Positions 24,891-36,000 of a stretch of DNA of 64,000 nucleotides are shown here, piece after piece. Made by a program: the position numbers and the translations under genes. Location of the stretch: positions 17,360,001-17,424,000 of the forward strand of contig JBITNC010000002.1 of assembly GCA_050084985.1 (NCBI GenBank), written 5' to 3'. The first letter of the stretch is position 1. Every line of letters starts with the position of its first letter. Below the pieces are notes generated by a model. That model ran no database searches. It was not told the DNA's origin and worked only from the letters and a program-made list of their open reading frames with translations. The stretch comes from Nageia nagi (lineage: Eukaryota; Pinophyta).

Positions 24891-25265
24891 TTTATAGCAT
24901 GAGTGATTCTTGAAGAAGGTATGGACATACATCAAAGAGTAGTTGAAAATGGGTTAACAATATGCATGATGTAGACACAATTTCATGAAATGCAATGATC
25001 ATAGGATATGCACAAAATAAGTTTTCTAGAAAGGCTCTAGAGACTTTTAAGCAGATGCAATTTTTAGATGTAAATCCAAACTCTATAACATTCTCCAACA
25101 TGTGCCACCATGGGAGATCTAGAAGAAGGTATAGACATCTATCAAAGAGTGGTTGAAAATGGTTTTGCATCAAATATAGTGGTTGTGAGTATCATGATAT
25201 ACATGTATACAAAATATGGAACAATACACAAGGCTTGAGAATTATTTGACATGATGCATGATTGC
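24890..25265 (+). pseudogene. PPR-protein relic
   Basis: Plus-strand frames give LEEGMDIHQRVVENG, then AMIIGYAQNKFSRKALETFKQMQ, then VNPNSITFSNMC. These are followed by a second round, GDLEEGIDIYQRVVENGFAS, then IYMYTKYGTIHKA and ELFDMMHD. This is the canonical order of a PLS-type PPR protein. Frame changes and stops break it. It is flanked on both sides by the AT-rich repeats, and the block following it (25,266-25,400) repeats the block at 24,590-24,690. Confidence 0.75.
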
Positions 25266-25570
25266 AGGATATGCAATTTTATTTAGATCTTTCAGTGGGA
25301 GTTCTGAATTTGTTGGAGGTTTAAGATAACTTATTTGATGCTTCTATCACTTCATATGTTGGTGCATTTAGATCATTGCATATCATATATAATATACTTG
25401 GTTCATTTCATATCATATGGTGTACTTAAATAATTTCATATCATATACATGGTGCATTTAGATCATTTCATACCATATGGTGTACTTAGATAATTTCATA
25501 TCATATGTTGGTGTATTTATATCATTTCATATCATATGATGCACTAAAAAATTATTTTTATTCTCTAAGT
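25266..25570. repeat. AT-rich 30-bp repeat cluster, second copy
   Basis: Begins 'tagatctttcagtgggag' like 24,593 ('tagatctttcaattggag') and continues with several 'tttcatatcatatggtgtacttag' units. With 24,593-24,820 it forms a duplicated block that encloses a PPR relic. Confidence 0.6.
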
Positions 25571-25789
25571 ACCAAGATCTTGTGGGTTGGATTTCTTTGC
25601 CCCTAGGAGACTTGTACGAAGCATAATGCATGGTAACATTATGAATAATCTTGAAACATAACGATGATATATATTGAGAGCTTATAAATGTATCTAACCC
25701 TAACTTATCAAATTCATGATATTTCTTATAGGTTCTCTTAGGGGTTATGACATCTGATCATTGTAATTACATGAAATTATCTTTGAGAT

Positions 25790-26430
25790 CTTAGCTTTGA
25801 ATTTCCTAAATACCCATATAAACCTTGAATTGGGTGTGTGTATGTGTCTACTTAGTGCTTCTAAATCGAATGTTGTTGTTCATGCAGGCTATCTTGAGGT
25901 AGCTTTGAACTTCATTGCCAAAATAACCATAAACCTTTAATTGGCTATGTGGATATGTTTACTTAGTGCTTGTAAATCGAATGTTGTGATTGTGAATGTC
26001 CTTATAGACATGTATGAAAAATGTGAAATAATACATAATACTCAAGAATTATTTGACAAGATGCAAACATAATTTCATGGTATGCAATGATGGTAGGATA
26101 CACACAAAATAGATTTTTTGAAAAAGGCCAATCGACACATATGAAAAATGTGAAAGAATACATAAGACCCAAGAATTGTTTGACAAGATGAATGACTTGG
26201 ACATAGTTTCATGGTTTATAATTATTATGGGATACACACAAAATGGGTTTTCTTAAAAGGCCCATAAACACATGAAAAATGTAGAAGAATACATAAGACC
26301 TAGGAATTGTTTACCAAGATGCATTATACAAACATAGTTTTCATGGTCTACAATGATTACAAGATACATACAAAATGGATTTTCTAAAAAATATAAAGAA
26401 GTACAAGGCACAAACATATATGTAGAATGG
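25790..26430 (+). pseudogene. PPR-protein relic with both tandem unit types
   Basis: Two 111-bp-type units come first (IPINLELGVCMCLLSASKS, then GYLEVALNFIAK). They are followed by NVLIDMYEKCEIIHNTQELF and then three tandem copies of a unit with '(c)aagaattgtttgacaagatg' at 26,041, 26,169 and 26,301. The translated pattern is ELFDKM..D.VSW..M..GYTQNGF, about 128-132 bp per unit. This is the same pair of amplified units as at 112-460 and 15,542-15,934, but on the opposite strand. It is non-functional. Confidence 0.72.
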
Positions 26431-27320
26431 AGAAGAATACAAGGTCATGGACTATGGAAGATACAAGGTCACGAAGAAGGAAAGCAACTATTTAATCCAA
26501 AAAATTTCTTGGAGAAAGAAAGCAATTGTTCAATCCAAAATTTTTCTAAGTGTTAAAAATTAGTCCAAAAGTGGTAAGTTGGCAAAATCACACTTGCAAT
26601 ACATATCCTGCAAACATAGAAAAAACTCACATTTCCTACAAATTGGTGAAGGTATGAAGCAAACAAATACACACTACAAAGATTAAGTATTATTATTATT
26701 CTATTTTTCTTTTGGTGCATTTAGATCATATGGTAAGAAGCACATAAGTTGTATGTTGTTCATATTTATTTAACCTAATTATGTATGATGTGTTTATTGA
26801 AATTTGTATACTTTCATAATGATGTGAAATTATTTGATAATTATATGGTGTGCACATAATTTTATTTTTTATGTTAATAGTTCAATTTATTTTCAGTTGT
26901 ACTATGTATTGGAAATGTATAGGTGAAGTGATTGGTCAAATCCATTGGGCTATGCTTCAAGAGCCCATGACCAACACTATATTTGGGCTCACTATGATTG
27001 AGCTTGGGTGTCTTGGGTAACCAAGGTTGGTGTAGCCTAGAAGAATTCTTCCATTTGTAAGAATTCATCTAAGTTATGCTCCTTTTTTTAAATGTAATTA
27101 TTAAGTGATGAGTTAAAATTGCCCCCTTAAACTATAACAAGGTAGTTTAAAACCTCCTCTTTATAACCCTAGGTGGCAGTTTAAAGTACCATATATTGAT
27201 GATTATTACCTGCCACCATATGGGATCAAATTTTGGTAGCACCCTCATAGATGATGGTTAAATAACTACCTGTAAAGATATTAGGTGATGATTTATAAAT
27301 GCCCCCAAAGGTCCTTTTTC
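26431..27320. other. Stretch without a supportable gene
   Basis: Low-complexity AT-rich sequence with no recognisable protein. The part at 27,100-27,310 ('gtgatgagttaaaattgccccc', later 'gtgatgatttataaatgccccc') contains a repeated phrase that could mark a small non-autonomous element, but no terminal inverted repeats were resolved. Confidence 0.35.
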
Positions 27321-27329
27321 ATCTAGTGT

Positions 27330-28229
27330 ACCTTCACCCTCTTCCTCCCTTTACAAGAAGTTTGAAAAATCTTTAGATTTATACTCTTATTCTATATTTG
27401 GAAATTAGCTAGGAATAAGATTATCTTCAAAAATGCAAAACCATATATGGATTTTTATCTCATTGATAAATTAAAAATTTTCTTTGATGTATGGCTACAG
27501 ATCATTGACCAAGATCACAAAGTGGAGGTTGAGTTGGTGTACTTACACACCTTGTTGGATTACTAAGGTAATACTCCTTATGCCAATACTCAATTACCTC
27601 CTAGTCACTCACTATAGGATCACTTAAGGTCACACTCATGCCAACATCCTTCATCGTATGTGTGGATGCAACATGTGGACCATCACTAGTATTAGCCTTC
27701 TTTGGTGTGAAAAATGCTACAATGATGTAAGGGCAAGCTTCTCTTACCAAAATGATGGATGGATCATTCAAGCACAACCATTATTAATAATCCAATGCAA
27801 CATAGATGGTCTCATCCTTCCAATCCTATCCAACCTATATCTAGGTGGGGAGATGAAATGGAAAATAATAGTAGCCCCTTTTTCATCCCAATGATGGTTG
27901 GGATTTGATATCCATCCCTTCCAATCAATGGAAGTGCATGGAATATCTTGATACTACCACTCAAGGTGATCTCAATAAGGCCAATGATTTATGTTATATA
28001 TTTGGTTAGCCACTATGTTATGATGGCTTATGCTACTTATTTTTGTAATTATTTTGGACTTTAATGTTCTGACTCATGGTTAGGGTTAATGTGAATAATT
28101 TTTTGGTTTCCTAACCCATAGTTAGGGTTAATATGAGATAATTTTAGGGTGTGTTTTCTACCATCCACCACTCTCTTTTTTATTGTAAAAGGCTTTTTAT
28201 TTCAATAAAATGCATTTTTAACAAAAAAA
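27330..28229 (+). mobile_element. 5'-truncated LINE 3' end with A-tail
   Basis: The plus strand gives FISLINKLKIFFDVWLQIIDQ, matching the C-terminus of the minus-strand LINE at 6.66-6.86 kb (LADKLIIFYDIWFQITDQV). It continues through a decayed C-terminal region and ends 'ggctttttatttcaataaaatgcatttttaac' followed by an A run at 28,222-28,229. A 3' end with an A-rich tail and loss of all upstream LINE domains is the usual result of truncated target-primed insertion. A TSD was not resolved. Confidence 0.65.
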
Positions 28230-29060
28230 ATTTACCTTGATAGGAAAAATAAAATAGAATAAGCTTGCAAAGAATAATAGTATCTTTTCAAATACAATAT
28301 ATATATATACCTTTATAAACCATATTATGAGTGGATCTAATAAAAAAAATTCACTTAACAATGTAACAAGAGGTTGAATATCCAGAAGGTGTAGTTATAA
28401 TGATGCCTTCCTATGTAACACACAACCTTTTATGCATGTGAAATCCTCTAGAGAGATAGGGAACCATACAAGTTGGACTTCGTGCACATTAGAAGGGGGT
28501 GGATGAAGTTGAGAGGTCGCTACATGGTGGGCTAGTCCCCCATGGTGGATGACTCCCACCATCTATCATTTATGTTTATTGTCAACCAATATCATAGTTC
28601 CATACATGATGTCCATGCAAGCTTAGTAATCATCCTACATGACACCTTCCATTTGTAGATCCACATGCTCCATTTGGTGTAGATTTAAAGCCCATGTATT
28701 TCCTTTGGTTTGATATACAAAGACATGTATGTTTCACAATGCCCCATGGTACTCAATGTGGGGTTTCTTATCCTTTTTTGCTTATGTGGCATCCACCTTG
28801 CTTATCCAGTTACTTCATGGGTCTCACTCAACTAAAGAGTGGTAATAAAGGATTTATTTTCCCTTTGATTTTTAATTACATTTTTGAACTTAAGTGGAAC
28901 TTTAAAATGTATAACTTCCTCATTCATAATCATATTTTTATGCAGTTAAAAGAATCAAAGAGTGGAGAAGGAGAGCTTTATCATGGAGATATAAACTTAG
29001 CTTTTAAGATACTTTTATTTTAACCATTTTTAATGATCTCAAACTTTCAATTTCAAATCA
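28230..29060. other. Stretch without a supportable gene
   Basis: The 109-codon open frame at 28,694-29,023 (plus) has no motif I recognise and no upstream or downstream coding continuation. A short (AT)n run lies near 28,300. Nothing else stands out. Confidence 0.35.
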
Positions 29061-29444
29061 ATAACAAACATAATGGTAGAGGTGTTGGATTATGTTTGGA
29101 GAATATGGTTTTACATATTATATGATGAAACTTGAGGTTAAAAAAATAATATCCAAGCAGCTAATTGCTTATTTGATGAATTCTTCCTCTTTAAGAAGAG
29201 TTATGAAAGAAACATCCTTGAAATACCAATTTATGAGTTAGATGAAATCCTAGTGATGCACTAGAACTATTTTAAATTTTTGTATTAGGTTTGGTTAATT
29301 GTAAGCATGGTAGAAGCATATGCAAAATGAATCTCAATTACTTCATTGAACTTTGTCTCAAACCCTAAAGGGTTTAGCATATTTAATATGAAGTACCATT
29401 TGATTTTATCTTAGGCCTTTAGATAGTCAATTTCAATATATATA

Positions 29445-29491
<47 letters not shown>

Positions 29492-30500
29492 TTGTTTGGT
29501 CATGAGCCCACTCCATTACTTTGTATACCACTAACATATTACCCAAAATGTAGTAGTTGCAAATAAAATCTATTTGTTTAAGTTGGGTTATAGCTTGGAA
29601 GAGAGGTATGAGCCAAAAAGGAAGAGCCTTGGAAATTATTTTGTATAAAATGTTTAACAAGGTGATGGGTCATTAGTTTGTTATAAGCTCTAGATTATTT
29701 GGTTTTGATATAAACTTTATGTTACCATGGTTAATCATTAAACTAAGAGATCCAATTGCAATTGCTTCTTGATAAACCTTTAAGAGGTCAAGCCTAATTG
29801 TTTCCCATATTGATTTGTAGAATTCACATGGGAATCTAGCTTTGTCATTGGTAACATGAGGCATGGTCCCAAAAAGCTCATCTAGAGTGAGGGTTTATCG
29901 CATAGGTAACATTGAGATTTTAGAAGTTTGTAGTGAACCATTAAAGGCATTCATGTATGGCATGTTCTCTTTGAAGAGAGAGGGGTTGAGAAGCAAAAAC
30001 CTAATAATAATGGAAGGTGAAGGCCTATAAAATATCAAAGTTTTTTATAAGATGTAAATTGAATTCTTGGAGATATTTTAGTTGCATTACTCTATTGTTT
30101 GGGTGGATTTTAAGAACTAATTCATTTTTCATCTTATCCCTAATTTTGAACTAGTGGAGATGGGCTTTTAAGTGGACCCCCCTCACTTTATAAAATTTTG
30201 AGAGTCTAACTTGGTGGTGAATTTATATCATATGAATATTTGCAAATAAGTATTGAAGGATAAGCTTTTAGCTTAAGAGAAGCCACCATAAGCTCATTTT
30301 ACAAAGTTGCATTAGCACATTGGTGAAACCATTAAAGCTTCTAACCAAAGTTGTGTAAGAAGCCTATGAATATTAGGATGAAATTATTCCACCATTCAAT
30401 CTAGCCTCTTATCACCTGGGGAATGAGGGATGAGATTTGAACCATCTTGAATGAAGAACATAGTGGTAGGGCAACAAAGGAAGGATGCATTAAGGTAGAC
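29060..30500 (-). mobile_element. LINE reverse transcriptase relic (minus strand)
   Basis: Minus-strand frames give MPYMNAFNGSLQTSKISMLP near 29,960, then FPCEFYKSIWETIRLDLLKV and NHGNIKFISKPNNLELITN (29,864-29,673). These are followed by LNILYKIISKALPFWLIPL and KQIDFICNYYILGNMLVVY (29,660-29,530). This is the start of an L1-type RT domain. The relic is broken at 29,510 by an AT microsatellite. A weaker upstream part reaches about 30,500. It is close in sequence to the plus-strand LINE at 11.6-15.2 kb. Confidence 0.72.
29437..29487. repeat. (AT)n microsatellite
   Basis: About 50 bases of nearly pure AT dinucleotide, inside the LINE RT relic. Confidence 0.9.
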
Positions 30501-32655
30501 TAAGGATTTGTACTTATGAAGGTGATCATGAGATCATTGGATAAAAAATGATACAAATGAATTGTATGATATGGATGTAATTAGAATAATATATATAAAA
30601 GGACCTAATGTGTTATATGTAAAGTATAAAAGATAAGGTATCCTAATCTAACAACATTTATCTATCTAGTCTTTTAACGATTAGATCATCCCTACTTCAA
30701 TGGTTAAATTAGGTGAACCATGACAAATGATGGATATATACCTAACAGAAGTTGAAATAAGGATTTGGAAGTCCTAATCTATTCTTTAGAAAATACAATA
30801 TTGATTGTTCCTTAGTACACTAATACAAGGAAATGTGGAAGGTGGGAGGGAGATGGCCAACCAACATTATAGATTGTAATAATATAGGGTGTTTTTTGGT
30901 ACATAAATATTGATAATTCTAAAATAATATTTGAAAAACTCATGAGAGAGCCACACTACATGATTAACATGCTCCACTTCCCATTGGCCACATGGACATG
31001 CCATCAATGAGCTAGGAAGATAACTACATAATCTTGATCATTCTCATAAAATGACATGAAATTTAATCACTTCAATTTCTTGTTAAAAAAATCTAGAGCT
31101 CTATACCTTTATGAGAAGGTTTTTAGTTTATAGTGAACCACATATTTTTAGAATAAGCCCATAAACCCTTACATATGCCATGATATGAAGTTCATGAAGA
31201 TGGGTTAAGATGCATATCACCTATGATGTATTTACCATATTTGATATCTTTTTTTATGAATGTTTTATGTTTCTCACGGAAAAAGGTTGTTATCCTCTAG
31301 TTTTATCACCTTAAATCCTTTTAGGTCTTCAAGAATAACAAACTACATTGATATATAAGGATGTCAATATAATTTGTCACCTCCAATGCCCTTAGGAGGG
31401 CTACGAGTGTAACTACTATATTAGAATAAGTGGAAGTGTTGTAATAGATTCAAGACCCCCTTACGCAAGGCTAAGGTTAATGTCACCAATCCTATTTCCA
31501 TTATTTATCAACTAATTTAAGGTTATCCTATTATAACGTACTTTTAGGAAAATCTCAAATTAATCGATAGTAATCTTGGATTCTCACTTAGATGGCCTAG
31601 TATGTAACCCTCCCTATGATCTCTATCAAATTTTTAACCTCAAAAGACCAATAGGTGTAATTAAAAAAGTAAATAATTTTATAAAAGAAAAAGATCTAAT
31701 CAACAATAACTTTTCCAATTAAAAACTTATTAGACCTATGCCAAGTATCCTAAATAAGAAATGGGCATGGAGTCTATGCTAGAGATAAATAAAATGAACA
31801 ATACTCATGTGACAAATCATTCATACATGTAATGATAAGAAATAAATTAATACAAAATAACACACTTTAATAACATTCAATTGAAAAAGGGCATAAATTA
31901 TTGCATCTACACAAAAGATTGATCCAAAGTAGAAGTTGTTGTATTATATTCAAAATGCTTTTAAGAGTCTAAGCTCATCGTCTACAAAACATTATATACT
32001 TGAATACAAAAGAACATCTTGTTGAAATAATCAAACAAATCCTTCAACTAATAACCTCCCTAACCTATATCAAAAAGGACCTTGACATGGCCGCAATGTC
32101 TGGAAATGATCAATAGTGGCTACTTAGTTGGAAAACTCTCCTGTGTAAATAACAAGAAAGAAAGGAAAGGTGATTGTAATATGGAAAAGAGGAATGGAAG
32201 AGATGAACAAGGAACTAAACACAATACATGAGGCTCAAAAAAGATAAATGATGAAAATACCCTTGCTTCTTTATCATCTTCTCCTTTTATAACATCTCAA
32301 TGGTGTATTTTTGCTTTACAAAATATGATGGATTTGATACATATGCTAGCTATCTTGATTTGATTTGATATGATTGATAACTCCTTCCTTCTTCATTTTG
32401 GTGCAATAGTTAATGTTGAAGGTTCTCCTACTAACTATTGCCACATAAAGTTATTTGATAAAGACAACATACTAAAATTAGTGCATTCTATTGGATTCAA
32501 AAACTATTAAATATTGGCATTGTCAGATATCTACCCAATTTGTTACTGTTGAGAGGAATTTCCAAAATTTGTTAGGCACAAAAATTCTTTTCTCAAAAAG
32601 ATACTAACAATACTTATCATAATTAATTTTTACTACAACCCTATGTGTTTTCTTT
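30501..32655. other. Stretch without a supportable gene
   Basis: No recognisable coding sequence. Around 32,270-32,300 'cttctccttttataacatctc' resembles a decayed LTR promoter region, but no second copy was found. Confidence 0.3.
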
Positions 32656-32659
32656 AGCT

Positions 32660-33900
32660 ATTATTATATATTAATTAATCATTTGACTCATCATCAAATT
32701 TTATTATTATTTTTGTCCTCTTTAGTGATGGTTTCTTTCTAGTAGTTGTCATCCCTACACTTCCTGATGTGGAAGGACATGTTGAGGATAACTTAGAAGG
32801 ATATGTTCCTGAACATGAAGGAAGAGATTTATCATTGGGAGAATTTTTTGAATCACTACATGATTCAACCAATAGAATCGAAATCCATAACTTGAAATTT
32901 GGGGGCACATTTTTGAAAGCCCTTCTTCTTGTCTCCTTAATTCTTTAAAATAATCATAAATCATATTTTCCTTTCTTTGTTTCTTTACTCAACTCATACT
33001 CAAAGTCATCAATTTAATGATGAACTATCATGGAAATGTCAACTTTGGTCATCCAACTCATGTGTCATCTCATAGGATCTATAGTCTCCAAGTCACTTAG
33101 TAAATACAAAACTTATCTATTTTTTTTATGATACCTAACATGGATTGATAACCATTATACAACAAGTGACCAAATATGCATGGTGAAATCATCTATGAGA
33201 TATTTTCACAAACTTCATTACCAATTTCACCTTTGTATCTTCTATCAAATGCCTCACAATTTCTAACACCATTAGGGAAAATAATGCATTATCTGGAAAG
33301 GCTTTCGATGTGAGTTTTAAACTATACACTATGATAAAGAGAATTTCTTAGTCATAAGTAATCCCCCATATGATTATCAACCAAAATGGAAATGTAACAT
33401 TATCATTTAACATTTGTACTATTTATTGTCTATCAACCTTCACAAAACTAGGGTATAATCCAAAAATTCTTAGAAATTCAACTAGATTTAATGAAATGAA
33501 ATTGTCCCCTTGACTTTCTTAAACACTCTATTACGTGGATCAAAATACTTTGCATACCAAACCATTAAGTCTAAGCTAAAACATACTTCGGGATAAATAA
33601 TATTTTCGAGGTTGGAATCCCAACTATGGTAGAAAGGCATCATTCACAGTCTTACTGATTTGGCTTGGCTGTAAAGTCTTCTTGTCAAGGATGCAGAAAT
33701 GAAAGGTGACTCTTCTACCTCTATAAACCTTGAAATTGTTAATACTCCCATTTGATCTAATTGCTCCTCTAATGCAAAATCTTTAGTTATAGTTCCTCTA
33801 AGTATTTCAATGATTTCACTTTTAATAAACTTGCCTACAATTTGTTGGTAATACCCGAGCTTTTGCCTATTGAAAGTCTCCATATATGCTCTTGCCAAAT
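32660..33900 (-). pseudogene. Unidentified broken reading frame
   Basis: I do not recognise this protein. On the minus strand a first piece (33,898-33,644) reads MARAYMETFNRQKLGYYQQI and goes on with KSEIIEILRGTITKDF. A second (about 33,640-33,480) contains WDSNLENIIYPEVCFSLDLM and AKYFDPRNRVFKKV. A third ends near 32,675 with a basic then acidic tail (KKPSLKRTKIIIKFDDESND). Together they suggest a protein of roughly 400 codons split by several frameshifts and stops. The composition is ordinary and soluble, with no membrane segments seen. It may come from a DNA transposon or a retroelement accessory frame, or be a host pseudogene; the sequence alone does not decide. Confidence 0.4.
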
Positions 33901-36000
33901 TATTTTCTCACCTTTTGATAATTTGGTATAATAATGACAATATACTTAGTTTATCAATTGTGGTATTGATATTCTTAACAACTAACTATCTAACTTTGTG
34001 ACTTGACTCCTCACACATTCCAACCATCCATAATTATATGGATGACTTCACTAAGTCCATTATGATGTCTTTATCTTAATAATTGAGCTAATTTTTTTAC
34101 CTCTTTTAATTATGTTAAGCATTTCATTGGAACATGGTGAAAATAATTTTTGTTGTCAAGGTTGGTGAAGAATTCTTGGGAGTGTACTTTAATCATTATC
34201 TACAAATTTGGCCTAATAGAAAAATATTTTAAGTAGAGTGATGAAAATAATACATGGGAGTTATCATTCTCTTTTGCTTGATGGATTTGATGATAGCAAA
34301 CATCAACATACAAAGGTTTTTGTGTTTCATAATTAGGGAATTTTCAACCAATTAATAGGATTATAAGCAATAGCTTGGTAATGTGGTCTTATAACATTAT
34401 GGCAATCTTTACTAATGCCTACTTGACCATGCACTCAATTCTCTATTATAATTATCGAACAAGAAGGTTTATTCATCCATTAGCCAACTTTTTCCTTCAT
34501 TGATTAACTTTGGACATGATTTATCCATCAGGTAACCTAATATGAACATCATATTTGGTGTAGTAATTGTTGAATTATCCTAAAATACTCTTAGTCGATT
34601 GTATGTTAGTTGTTATAGGTCTATTCGACAGATTAAGGCCACTTACCCGATTGTTTGGTAACATATTACTTTATCTTTTTTGACCAAAATCTTTCTCAAA
34701 CACCAATTTCACACTTAGTCGACCATTTAGTGATTACTTTAAGTGCATTGCATTAAATGACACTTCTTACCTAATTGTTGACTAACCACTAGTCATGTGC
34801 ATTTTCAGGTCCTCATGCTTAATCAATCCTTGTTTAGGCTTGCATCTTCTTTTATCCAACTGTTATTCCTTACACAACCAAGAGAAAGTTGTTGGCCACA
34901 TGAACTTTGATTAATCCAATTTGTAACAAGGTAAGTAATGTAAAAAATTTGCATTTTTTTTTATAAATTATGTTAAATTTGGAAATATCCTAACATTACA
35001 ATCTTTCAATGATATAATAGGATTTATAGTATAGATGATTTATGAGGAAGTTAGAACTCCCATGGGTTCTTAAATATCAAAAAGGTTGAACCTAAGATTT
35101 GCTCGAAAGAAAAATTCCTAAGGTGTTGTTAGTTTATCCAATAAGAAGCTTCCACCAAAGTAGTGATCCTTGGGACAATGGAGAAGTCAAAAGGAGCAAG
35201 CAAGTTTAGAGATGGAAGAAGGGACAAGGGCATAAGCTAAGGCTGGTGAGGGTTTGGGTTGACCCATCCAAGCACTAGGTTTTTTCCCTTTCATATTTAA
35301 AATTTTTGTACATTCCTCTTGAGAAGAAATAGAAGTATGAACTGTTCCCACTTGCCTATTTGTTCTTAAAGTTGGAGAGGGTTTAAGCTTGAAACAACCC
35401 TCCATTACTGAGTAGACACGTATTTTGTAAGCAATTGACTGGTACCAATAATAAGTGTTTAGGAGGCTTATGTATACCACTTATTATTGGAAGCACATAT
35501 CATCAAATTTGATTTCTAGGACCTCTTTAAACTCCTCGATTAGGTTATTTTCTACATACAACCTCTTGTGAGGATAAGCAAAGAACTTAAATTGCTTAAT
35601 GCATATAAATCACCTTAAGGAGGTAGTAAAAAGATTAGATGAAGGATTAAAGCAAGTATGAAAGCAAATTGAAAAATTAGCAACATTTCTTATATGAAAA
35701 CATTTTGGGCTTTAGTACATAGAACTTCAAAAAACCCTCAATCATGTTTTGCTTGATTCCACTGACCCACTTAGGTACAACAAAAAAAAAATAATAATAA
35801 TCTTTTGAGTATACTACTCGAGCAACGATAAGCATAATCAAATTCATTCTCAGGAATTACCACATCAAGTTTAGAATCTTTATTTTGGCGATGAACTTCC
35901 TGGTGATATGATGCTCTCCCACACGAGTATCGACCAGAGTAAATGCTTGATGGAAGATGTAACCATTATAATGGCAACGCCGGACACAAGCGGTATGAGG
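33901..36000. other. Stretch without a supportable gene
   Basis: The 97-codon open frame at 35,187-35,480 (minus) has no recognised motif. Otherwise no coding or repeat structure that I can support. Confidence 0.3.

Noticed and set aside
22261-25570. Evenly spaced short AT repeats considered as a CRISPR-like array
   Set aside because: Units are degenerate, spacers are not unique or constant, and the DNA is plant nuclear.
35187-35480. 97-codon minus-strand open frame
   Set aside because: No family motif, no neighbouring exon and no coding continuation on either side.
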